64,000 nt of DNA from Pseudomonas sp. TTU2014-080ASC (GTDB lineage: Bacteria; Pseudomonadota; Gammaproteobacteria; Pseudomonadales; Pseudomonadaceae). Within the stretch, counting starts at the first letter, position 1; each line of letters begins with the position of its first letter. The stretch is taken from NCBI RefSeq assembly GCF_001446935.1, contig NZ_LKKK01000011.1:1-64000 (forward strand), given 5' to 3'. A program made the position numbers and the translations under genes. This document shows positions 18,490-24,786 of this stretch, piece by piece. A model generated the notes under the pieces. The model had not been told where the DNA came from. It did not search any database and saw only the letters and a program-made list of their open reading frames with translations.

Positions 18490-18852
18490 ATGAAAACGTT
18501 ACTGATTTTGCTGGTGCTGGGAGGATTGGCTTGGCAGTTCTATTTCAAGCCACCAAAAAGCCCGGTGATCACCAATATCAATGTCGACGGCTCGCAGATG
18601 AACCAGCCGCTCATACAGACATCCACCTCATTTTTCAGTGATGCGAGTGCAAAGCTCCGCTCGGGCGTGCAGCGACTCACGGCTTCCTCGCAGCCCACTA
18701 GCGAGGCTGCTAGCCGTTATCGCTGTGATGGGCGTAAGCACTGTTCACAGATGCACTCCTGCGAAGAGGCGACTTTCTTTTTGCGTAACTGTCCTAGCGT
18801 ACAAATGGATGGCGATCACGATGGCGTCCCTTGTGAAAGCCAGTGGTGCTGA
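18490..18852 (+). CDS. Membrane-anchored excalibur-domain protein
   Basis: A small protein of 120 residues. It has an N-terminal hydrophobic anchor (about 2-16), a Ser/Thr/Gln-rich linker, and a C-terminal excalibur domain with the Cys pattern YRCDGRKHCSQM...C and the calcium-type loop DGDHDGVPCE. Excalibur domains often accompany surface nucleases; here the domain stands alone on a tether. The ATG at 18490 is chosen because the hydrophobic anchor starts there; the longer frame from 18409 adds an unlikely leader. Function unknown. Confidence 0.75.
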   Translation: MKTLLILLVLGGLAWQFYFKPPKSPVITNINVDGSQMNQPLIQTSTSFFSDASAKLRSGVQRLTASSQPTSEAASRYRCDGRKHCSQMHSCEEATFFLRNCPSVQMDGDHDGVPCESQWC

Positions 18853-18868
18853 TCGTCAGAGCGCGTGA

Positions 18869-18902
18869 CAGAAGTGCCTCTAGTACCTAAAGGCACTTCT
18901 GC
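18869..18902. terminator. Hairpin between convergent genes
   Basis: An inverted repeat (CAGAAGTGCCT with AGGCACTTCTG, loop about 12 nt) lies between the excalibur gene and the convergent gene at 18921. There is no T tract on either side, so termination is likely but not proven. Confidence 0.45.
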
Positions 18903-18920
18903 AAAGGCGTGATTAACGCA

Positions 18921-19490
18921 TCAGAACCCCGGCTGTGCGATGCACTCGCCGACCAGTACCACCTCCCCCCATTTAGGATCAATCTCGGTGTCGGAGTACG
19001 GCAGCGGCATCACCGCAAAGGTGTCGCTCATCTCCTGCTGACCCAGCACCATGCCGGTGACTTTCCAGATTTCAGCCTGAATCGGCAGGTGGTTCATATT
19101 CGGGTTGAGGATCAGCGCCACCAGCCCACCACGTTTGATCTGCCCCTGACGCACGCGCTCAGCCTTATGCACGCGGTAGTTAACTGAGAGATCTTCCGCG
19201 TTCGGGTCCAGGCCCCACTGGCGGGTCCAGCCAGCGGCAAACTCGGCAACATCGGGCTGCACCAGAATGTCTTCTGCTTCGACACCGCTGGCCAGATGCA
19301 TAAAGTCAAAGTGCGTCCAGTTCACCTGTTGGCTGGAGGGTGGGGTGACTTTCCAGTTGCCGTAGTGCGCAATCTTCTTCACTGAGTTGAAAAACGGCGT
19401 GTCGATTTCACGCAGCCAAGGGTTATAGCCACGGCTCTCAGAGTCGGCGCGGGGCGTGTAGGTGAGCATCAACATTTTTTCACTGAACAT
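18921..19490 (-). CDS. Conserved hypothetical protein, unknown function
   Basis: A 189-residue soluble protein I do not recognise. It has no signal peptide, membrane segment or clear catalytic motif. Aromatic residues and Asn/Pro-rich stretches are spread through it. The ATG at 19490 has GGAAG about 8 nt upstream, and codon use looks like that of neighbouring genes, so it is probably a real gene. It stands alone between the excalibur gene and a long spacer. Confidence 0.65.
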   Translation of the reverse strand: MFSEKMLMLTYTPRADSESRGYNPWLREIDTPFFNSVKKIAHYGNWKVTPPSSQQVNWTHFDFMHLASGVEAEDILVQPDVAEFAAGWTRQWGLDPNAEDLSVNYRVHKAERVRQGQIKRGGLVALILNPNMNHLPIQAEIWKVTGMVLGQQEMSDTFAVMPLPYSDTEIDPKWGEVVLVGECIAQPGF

Positions 19491-19823
19491 TCGTTTTCTT
19501 CCTTATAGCTATGCGAATGCTGGGGAGTGGGAAGCAATGCTTCGCGCGTGGCGGTTTGGCTCAAGTGCAGAGCCAAGCGCGCAAAATACCTAGAGCAAGA
19601 CCTAGGCCAGACCAGGGTGGTTTTCTAAGTGACTGAAATAGTTTGGATTTTATAAATGCGGCTAGCCCGGCGCTTTTCAGAAAACAACGCGGGTTTGCAA
19701 TGTGAAAGTCGCAGCGTGTGAATGCGCGACCAAGGTGACAGCGCAAATCTGCTAAAACGACTGCGCTGTAGATTGGAGAGAATTAAGTGAGCAAACCATC
19801 CAACTGGCAAAACAACTAGCGTA
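19491..19823. other. Intergenic spacer, AT-richer than its neighbours
   Basis: A 333-bp gap holding the promoter of the gene ending at 18921. At its right end, a GTG at 19787 with a GGAGAG ribosome site opens a 10-codon frame stopping at 19819 (MSKPSNWQNN); this may be a remnant. Nothing else is recognised. Confidence 0.35.
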
Positions 19824-20027
19824 TTAAGGCAGATTAAAAGACAGCCCGCTCGACATAACCTGCACGGCAATAAACCAGCCAATAACGCTCAGCAGCCCCA
19901 GTGCGCAGTAACCAACCACGATGCCCAAGGCTATCTGCTTCCACAGACCTGCATATTGCTTGGTCTCTTGCTTATAGCGGAAAGGCCGGTCCCGCTCAGC
20001 CCTGATTTCTTCAAAGTCGTCTTTCAT
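19824..20027 (-). CDS. Small membrane protein of unknown function
   Basis: A 67-residue protein. A charged N-terminal part (MKDDFEEIRAERDRPFRYKQ) is followed by one long hydrophobic segment (about residues 33-57). The ATG at 20027 is chosen because AGGACAG lies a few nt upstream; the longer frame to 20102 adds an unlikely leader. It resembles the small hypothetical membrane proteins common in pseudomonads, but I cannot assign a family. Confidence 0.6.
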   Translation of the reverse strand: MKDDFEEIRAERDRPFRYKQETKQYAGLWKQIALGIVVGYCALGLLSVIGWFIAVQVMSSGLSFNLP

Positions 20028-20224
20028 CAAAACTGTCCTGATGTGTTGCGGCTTACACCACGAATCGGGCGAGAGAATAGGCCTGCGGTAAAGCGCTATC
20101 AAGGGCAGGGATGCGATTTATAGGTGGTTGGAGAGGTTGCGTAGGTAAAGGATTAGGTGGGGGGGAGGCGCTTGTTATAAGTCCTAGATTGAGAGTGGGG
20201 ACTAAGAGGGCGCTATGCATTTTT

Positions 20225-20269
20225 CGAGACAAACAAAAAAGGGCTTAGCTTTCGCTAAACCCTTGTTTT
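20225..20269. repeat. Direct repeat, left copy (tRNA-terminator-like)
   Basis: A 45-nt block that matches 22401-22445 at 41 of 45 positions. Two of the four differences swap a base pair of the hairpin (GGGCTTAGC/GCTAAACCC against GGGCTTACC/GGTAAACCC), so structure is kept. Just right of it, GTGTACGCAG resembles the 3' end of the tRNA-Met gene beside the other copy. It may mark the far end of a small island inserted at tRNA-Met. Confidence 0.7.
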
Positions 20270-20499
20270 GTGTACGCAGTCATTTGAGCTCGATCTATAA
20301 CCCACTGTTTTAACAGTCTTTACGCTTATCAAATTTCAGCAGGCGTACACGCTGGCATTCAAGCTGCCGGATGCTGGGGTTGTGCCTGAGGCTTTTGAAG
20401 GGGGTGGTTACTGAGCGTTTTTAGCGGCATTTACCAGCGTTAAAAAACGACAAACGGTTTATGCCGAAGCTCAGTTTCAAGGCTGTGGGCCTGAGGCGG
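20270..20499. other. Non-coding remnant region
   Basis: This stretch follows the left direct repeat. It contains GTGTACGC near 20270 and its inverse GCGTACAC near 20343, about the spacing of a tRNA acceptor stem, but the arms between do not fold as a tRNA. A short open stretch (about 20342-20413, ending ...EAFEGGGY) looks like the tail of a lost gene; this is tentative. With the preceding 200 bp it makes a 472-bp gap without a clear gene. Confidence 0.35.
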
Positions 20500-21027
20500 T
20501 CAGTCCATCCGTGCGTAGAACTCAGCGCATATCTTGCCGTCTCGGAGCAGGGCGTAGCCTTCAACAATGCCATAGCGTTTGTCGTAGTCCAGCCCCTCGT
20601 CCTGCCTGGCGTCAATTCGGAATGCCCAGAGCTGGTCGTCTTCCTGCAACTGTTGGCAGAAACGCAGCCAGGCATCGTGCAGATGTCCGAAGGGGGCGGC
20701 AGGTACGGCGTTGAAAGGGTCTCTGTAAGTCTCCAGCTGCTCGATGCTTTCCTTTGTGAATTGCCGGGTCAGGCTGGCGGGTGTTGCGACCCACTCACGG
20801 TATTCAGGTGCGGGCGGGCGGCGGCTGAACACGCCTTCGTAAACCAATATGGAAAACATCAGAGGCCAAAGCATCAGCACGGCTAAAAAACAAGCGGTAT
20901 TTTCCCACCTGCTCATGGCGTTGACGCTGGGCTCCCGCTTGATCAGCCGTGTATGGCAGTACGCACCACACATCAGCAGCAGACCGGTGAGCACATAAGC
21001 ACCCAGCCAATACCAGAAAGTGCTCAT
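20500..21027 (-). CDS. Hypothetical membrane protein in the tRNA-Met island
   Basis: A 175-residue protein with two N-terminal membrane segments (about 5-22 and 43-66), then a soluble C-terminal domain. No known family recognised. Its start overlaps the stop of the next gene upstream (21024-21473) by 4 nt, so the two are coupled and probably act together. It lies between the direct repeats, which suggests an accessory gene. Confidence 0.6.
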   Translation of the reverse strand: MSTFWYWLGAYVLTGLLLMCGAYCHTRLIKREPSVNAMSRWENTACFLAVLMLWPLMFSILVYEGVFSRRPPAPEYREWVATPASLTRQFTKESIEQLETYRDPFNAVPAAPFGHLHDAWLRFCQQLQEDDQLWAFRIDARQDEGLDYDKRYGIVEGYALLRDGKICAEFYARMD

Positions 21028-21473
21028 GCCCCAGCTCCTTTGCGGTTATCAATGCTGTGCTGGCTGCGCACCACGCCGCGCTCTATGTTGAACACCAGTG
21101 TTTCGGCATAGCGGCTGGCGAAGCCGGCGTGCACATACTCCATTAGCTCACCTGCGGGGCAGTGCAGCTCACCGCTGAACCAGTGCGCAAATACCCGCTC
21201 CGGGTAGCCGGGAAAGAAGTCGTTGAGGGTCGCCTTTGTGCCGTCCTCATACGTGGCATTGATCGCCATCAGATACAGGTGATCCTGCTCAATCCTCCAG
21301 TGAGCGGTATAGCGTCGCCAACACCAGGTGCCCATATCAGCAAAGCGGCGTGCGTTGCCGGCCGCACCGGTTTGCCCTGAGCCATTCATGACCCAGAAGC
21401 CGCCTAACGGCAGACTGGTCAGCGCCAGCGTGGTGCCTGCATATTCAAGGCTGTCAGTCAGTTGAGCCGTCAT
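21024..21473 (-). CDS. Hypothetical protein coupled to the membrane protein
   Basis: A 149-residue soluble protein with no recognised domain; it is rich in Trp, Tyr and His in its middle part. The ATG at 21473 is preferred over the TTG at 21479 because AAAGGAG lies 6 nt upstream. It is the first gene of a two-gene unit with the membrane protein, joined by an ATGA overlap. Lacking matches, I infer only that the pair forms a small accessory operon. Confidence 0.6.
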   Translation of the reverse strand: MTAQLTDSLEYAGTTLALTSLPLGGFWVMNGSGQTGAAGNARRFADMGTWCWRRYTAHWRIEQDHLYLMAINATYEDGTKATLNDFFPGYPERVFAHWFSGELHCPAGELMEYVHAGFASRYAETLVFNIERGVVRSQHSIDNRKGAGA

Positions 21474-21660
21474 TCGCAACTCCTTTTATCCATCAGGCAT
21501 TCAAATCACATCAACCGCTGTTAGTGCAAACCTACTGCCGGCATAGTAGTAAGTGTTCATCGCCTTTGCAGCTTTGGTCCCGTGCCCAGCCCAACTGTTG
21601 TGGCTCAGAGTGGGCATTTGTAGTTCGTCAGTCTGTAAGAGATTAGCTTTGCGTATTGTG

Positions 21661-21692
21661 TATACTGCAATCAATGATTTCACTGATTGCTT
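21661..21692 (+). promoter_or_regulatory. Promoter and probable operator of the toxin-antitoxin operon
   Basis: A TATACT -10 element with an upstream TG (21661-21666) is followed by an inverted repeat, TGCAATCA-N10-TGATTGC (21666-21690). As I recall, gonococcal FitAB binds TGCTATCA-N12-TGATAGCA in its promoter, so this is a plausible autoregulation site. It ends about 12 nt before the antitoxin ATG. Confidence 0.6.
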
Positions 21693-21702
21693 TGGAGGAT
21701 TT

Positions 21703-21948
21703 ATGGCGAGCATCACTATTCGGAATCTCGATGATGATCTTAAAGCTCAACTGCGCATTGCAGCTGCCAACCATGGCCGCTCCATGGAAGAAGAGGTGCG
21801 TGTGATTTTGCGTAGCGTTTTGACTAAGCCGAACCAAGAGGGTGGTTTGGGCAGTCGTATCAATGCACGTTTTGCTGCATTGGGCGGTGTTGATCTGGAA
21901 ATTCCAGCACGTACGGCTAAGGCCCGGGCCGCGAGTTTTGACGAATGA
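21703..21948 (+). CDS. FitA/VapB-type ribbon-helix-helix antitoxin
   Basis: An 81-residue protein. Its first 40 residues fit a ribbon-helix-helix DNA-binding domain (ITIRNLDDDLKAQLRIAAANHGRSMEEE), very like FitA; the C-terminal tail (GGVDLEIPARTAKA) would wrap the toxin. The ATG at 21703 has GGAGG just upstream; the frame open from 21553 is not used. It overlaps the toxin gene by 4 nt. Confidence 0.88.
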   Translation: MASITIRNLDDDLKAQLRIAAANHGRSMEEEVRVILRSVLTKPNQEGGLGSRINARFAALGGVDLEIPARTAKARAASFDE

Positions 21949-22364
21949 TTTTATTGGATACAAACGTCCTTTCTGAACTGATGCGGGCAAAGCCTGAATC
22001 TGCGGTGCTCGATTGGATCAATGCCCAGCCTGTGAGTGAGTTGTTTATCAGTTCGATCAGTGTTGCTGAGGTGCTGTATGGAATCGCCCGGATGCCTGAA
22101 GGCAAGCGTAAACAGGGCTTTTTCAATATGGCTAAGTTGATGTTCGATCAGGACTTTGCCGGACGGATCGTTTCATTCGATGCGGATGCGGCGGTTTATT
22201 ACGCGAGCTTGGCAGCAGACAGTGAGGCGAAAGGAAAGGTGGTCGGAATGGCTGACGGACAAATAGCGGCGATTGCTGCTTTGCATGATGCGCGAGTTTG
22301 TACGCGCAATGTCCGTCACTTCGACTATTTAGGTGTCCAGGTGATGAACCCCTGGAACACATAA
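21945..22364 (+). CDS. FitB/VapC-type PIN-domain toxin
   Basis: A 139-residue PIN-domain ribonuclease toxin. The acidic metal-binding residues are present: D5 (LLDTNVLSE), E42 (SVAEVLYGI) and D104 (MADGQIAAI), followed by the family's CTRNVRHF segment. It is expected to cleave RNA unless bound by the antitoxin encoded just upstream (ATGA overlap). The pair lies within the small island next to tRNA-Met. Confidence 0.9.
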   Translation: MILLDTNVLSELMRAKPESAVLDWINAQPVSELFISSISVAEVLYGIARMPEGKRKQGFFNMAKLMFDQDFAGRIVSFDADAAVYYASLAADSEAKGKVVGMADGQIAAIAALHDARVCTRNVRHFDYLGVQVMNPWNT

Positions 22365-22400
22365 GGCCCGGTAGACAGGCTGTAGTCACTTTGTAGTCAC

Positions 22401-22445
22401 CGGGACAAATAAAAAAGGGCTTACCTTTCGGTAAACCCTTGTTTT
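22401..22445 (-). terminator. tRNA-Met terminator, right copy of the direct repeat
   Basis: Read on the minus strand, the hairpin GGGTTTACC/GGTAAGCCC is followed by a T run and lies directly downstream of tRNA-Met. The same 45-nt block recurs at 20225-20269 (41 of 45 identical). Confidence 0.8.
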
Positions 22446-22448
22446 ATT

Positions 22449-22525
22449 TGGTGGCTACGCAGGGACTTGAACCCCGGACCCCAGCATTATGAATGCTATG
22501 CTCTAACCAACTGAGCTACGTAGCC
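22449..22525 (-). tRNA. tRNA-Met (CAT), elongator
   Basis: A 77-nt tRNA including encoded CCA. The acceptor stem GGCTACG pairs with CGTAGCC, the anticodon loop is TTCATAA, and the T arm contains GGTTCAAGTCC. The sequence closely resembles E. coli elongator tRNA-Met, not the initiator. Confidence 0.96.
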
Positions 22526-22536
22526 GAGTGGCGCGC

Positions 22537-22565
22537 ATTTTCCTTATCTGGAGGGGGGCTGTCAA
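22537..22565 (-). promoter_or_regulatory. Sigma-70 promoter of tRNA-Met
   Basis: On the minus strand, TTGACA (22565-22560) and GAAAAT (22542-22537) are 17 bp apart, 12 bp before the tRNA. The -35 is perfect; the -10 matches four of six bases. Confidence 0.65.
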
Positions 22566-22746
22566 CACTCTTTTGCGATTTTTTTTACGGCTAATCAAAT
22601 GCTTAGCAAATCAGGTGGTTGGAAGAGGCTATAAGCCAGCCTTCAGGAACATCTGTTACCGATGAAGGATTCCATCCGGGCCCGGACGTAAGACTGTGCT
22701 GTGGCCCTTTATTAAATTGGCTCCAAACAATTATGGAGCCATCACT

Positions 22747-24171
22747 ATGCTAGCCCCTGCTGTCAGCCTCTGGATGGATCAGACCGAGCACCTGCGTGTG
22801 AGCCGTGAGTCTGTGCGTGCGCCACTGGATGTGGATGTCGCCATCATCGGTGCCGGTTACACCGGCCTGTGGACGGCCTGGTATCTCAAACAGCATGCCC
22901 CTGAGTTGAATATTGCGATTTTTGAGGCGCAGCATGTTGGCTATGGCGCATCGGGGCGTAATGGCGGTTGGTTGCTGGGGCGGATTCTCGGTGAAGAGAA
23001 GATGCTTGCAGGCTGGCCGGAGCCTGAGCGCGGTGCCTTGATGGCGGAGTTGAAGGGCATTCCGGACAGCGTGGAGCAGGTGCTGGTGCAGGAGGGCATC
23101 GACTGTGGCTACCGCAAGGGCGGTGTATTGACCTGTGCCGCGCGTTACCCCGAGCAGCAGCAATGGCTGTTGGATGAACTGAAAGCCCTTTATGCCCATG
23201 GCCACAGCGAAGAAGATTACCGCCTGCTCAGCGCCCATGAGTTGAGCCAGCAGTTGCGTATGCATCAGGCATACGGCGCGATTTATTCCCCGCATTGCGC
23301 GACGATTCACCCAGCTCAGCTGGCGCTTGGCCTCGCAACGAGTCTGGAGCGCAAGGGGGTGCGTATTTATGAAGACAGCCGGGTTCAGGCGTGGCGTAAG
23401 GGCGTACTGACGGTTGCCGGACATCCGGTTTGCGCTCAGTGGGTCGTGCCGTGCGTGGAGGGCTATGCGACTGAGACTAAGGCGCTGCGTGACTATCAAC
23501 TGACGGTGCAAAGTTTGCAGATCGCCACCGAGCCGCTAAGTGTTTCGCAGTGGGATGAAATCGGCCTGCACAACGGTCAGGCTGCCCATGAGAGTAGTCG
23601 GCAGGTTACCTACTTTCACCGCACCCGTGATGACCGGCTGGTGTTTGGGGCGCGGGGCAGTTATCGCTTTGGCGGCAAGTTGCGGGAGCAGTTCCGTCTA
23701 ACAGAGGACGAAGTAAAGCTGCGCCGTGATCTGATGTTGGACTTGTTCCCGCAACTGGCGAAAACCCCGATCAGTCATGGTTGGGGTGGCAACTTGGGAA
23801 TGACCCGGCACTTCAGGCCTTACATGCTGTGTGACGAAGCTGGCGGTGTGGCTTGTGCCGGTGGTTATGGCGGCGAGGGCGTTGGGGCTAGCTATCTGGC
23901 CGGGCGTACGCTGGCTGATTTGATCCTCAAGCGCGATACGCTGCTCAGCCGTGCACCGTGGGTTGTACGTAACCAGAGCCTGCGCAAAGCGTTGCGGCGT
24001 TGGGAGCCTGAACCGTTGCGCTGGCTCGGGTACAGCGCGGTGATTGCGGCGTTTAGCTATGAGGATGCCGTGTTGGCTAATCCGCGCAGTTCGGCGTTGC
24101 GGCGTAAGCTGAGCAGCAAGGCAGCGGCTGGTATCAGCCGGTTGATGTCACCGGAGTTCAAGGTGGGATGA
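22747..24171 (+). CDS. FAD-dependent oxidoreductase (DAO family, amine-oxidase-like)
   Basis: A 474-residue flavoprotein of the D-amino-acid-oxidase/glycine-oxidase fold. The FAD motif IGAGYTGLWTAWYL is at about residues 34-47, followed by GASGRNGGWLLG, and a second FAD-contacting glycine-rich segment GGYGGEGVGASYLAG lies near the C-terminal end. This arrangement is typical of gamma-glutamylputrescine-oxidase-like enzymes, but the substrate is not established. The ATG at 22747 with GGAG 8 nt upstream is chosen over the earlier in-frame start at 22696. Confidence 0.82.
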   Translation: MLAPAVSLWMDQTEHLRVSRESVRAPLDVDVAIIGAGYTGLWTAWYLKQHAPELNIAIFEAQHVGYGASGRNGGWLLGRILGEEKMLAGWPEPERGALMAELKGIPDSVEQVLVQEGIDCGYRKGGVLTCAARYPEQQQWLLDELKALYAHGHSEEDYRLLSAHELSQQLRMHQAYGAIYSPHCATIHPAQLALGLATSLERKGVRIYEDSRVQAWRKGVLTVAGHPVCAQWVVPCVEGYATETKALRDYQLTVQSLQIATEPLSVSQWDEIGLHNGQAAHESSRQVTYFHRTRDDRLVFGARGSYRFGGKLREQFRLTEDEVKLRRDLMLDLFPQLAKTPISHGWGGNLGMTRHFRPYMLCDEAGGVACAGGYGGEGVGASYLAGRTLADLILKRDTLLSRAPWVVRNQSLRKALRRWEPEPLRWLGYSAVIAAFSYEDAVLANPRSSALRRKLSSKAAAGISRLMSPEFKVG

Positions 24172-24174
24172 GGC

Positions 24175-24474
24175 TCAGTTGCCGCGTTTGCTGCTGATTT
24201 TGCTGAGGCGGCCGCCCTCGAATTTGAGGAAGTAGTACATACCGTTGCGGGGGCCGTAGGTCCACTCTTCGACTTTGACTTCATTTCGAAAGCCATACTC
24301 GTCGCCGACTTCTTTGAAGCCAATAAAGTCCTGGCTGACCGGCTCGCCGCATTGGTTGAAGACTTTAGCGCTGGAGTCGCCAAGGCTGACCAAGCCGCTC
24401 TCACAGCGCAGGGTAGAGGAGGCGTGGGCTGCCAGTGGCAGGCATAAGGCAAGAGGCAGGAGCAGGGCTTTCAT
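24175..24474 (-). CDS. DUF2845 periplasmic protein, second of a tandem pair
   Basis: A 99-residue protein. The signal peptide ends near AAHA and is followed by the DUF2845 pattern: LRCESGLVSLGDSSAKVFNQCGEP, then EEWTYGPRNGMYYFLKFEGGRL. Two conserved Cys could form a disulphide. It follows a paralogue by 18 nt, with AAGGACG as ribosome site. Function of the family is unknown. Confidence 0.82.
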   Translation of the reverse strand: MKALLLPLALCLPLAAHASSTLRCESGLVSLGDSSAKVFNQCGEPVSQDFIGFKEVGDEYGFRNEVKVEEWTYGPRNGMYYFLKFEGGRLSKISSKRGN

Positions 24475-24492
24475 CTGGGGCGTCCTTGGCGG

Positions 24493-24786
24493 TTAGCGGC
24501 TGCGCTTGCGCTCGATTTTGCGCAGCTGTGAGCCTTCAAAAGTGAGGATGGTGAGCATGCCGTTGTCCGGACCATAGACCCATTCTTCAATCGGTGATTC
24601 ACGGCGTTCGTATTGGCCCAGCGTAAATCCGACCAGATCACGATAGGCGGGTTCGCCGCATTTTTGTTCGACCTCAAAGCGACGGTCACCCACGCTGATT
24701 AAAGCGCTGCCGCAGCGCAGGGTGTCGGCTTGTACCGGTGCTGCACTGGCACAAGCCAGCAGCACCAGAAGGCTGGATTTACTCAC
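24493..24786 (-). CDS. DUF2845 periplasmic protein, first of a tandem pair
   Basis: A 97-residue paralogue of the gene at 24175. The signal peptide (MSKSSLLVLLACASAAPVQA) is followed by LRCGSALISVGD...QKCGEP and EEWVYGPDNGMLTILTFEGSQL. I choose the GTG at 24786 because the signal peptide begins there and because it overlaps the stop of the DUF748 gene (GTGAGTAA), implying coupling. The longer frame to 24849 would put an unlikely leader before the signal. Confidence 0.72.
   Translation of the reverse strand: MSKSSLLVLLACASAAPVQADTLRCGSALISVGDRRFEVEQKCGEPAYRDLVGFTLGQYERRESPIEEWVYGPDNGMLTILTFEGSQLRKIERKRSR

Noticed and set aside
19787..19819. Ten-codon frame (MSKPSNWQNN) with a good ribosome site
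   Set aside because: Too short to support; it may be a remnant of a longer gene. Mentioned only within the spacer entry.
20270..20350. Possible degenerate tRNA copy
   Set aside because: Ends can pair and part of the 3' end resembles tRNA-Met, but the D, anticodon and T arms do not fold, so it is not called a tRNA gene.
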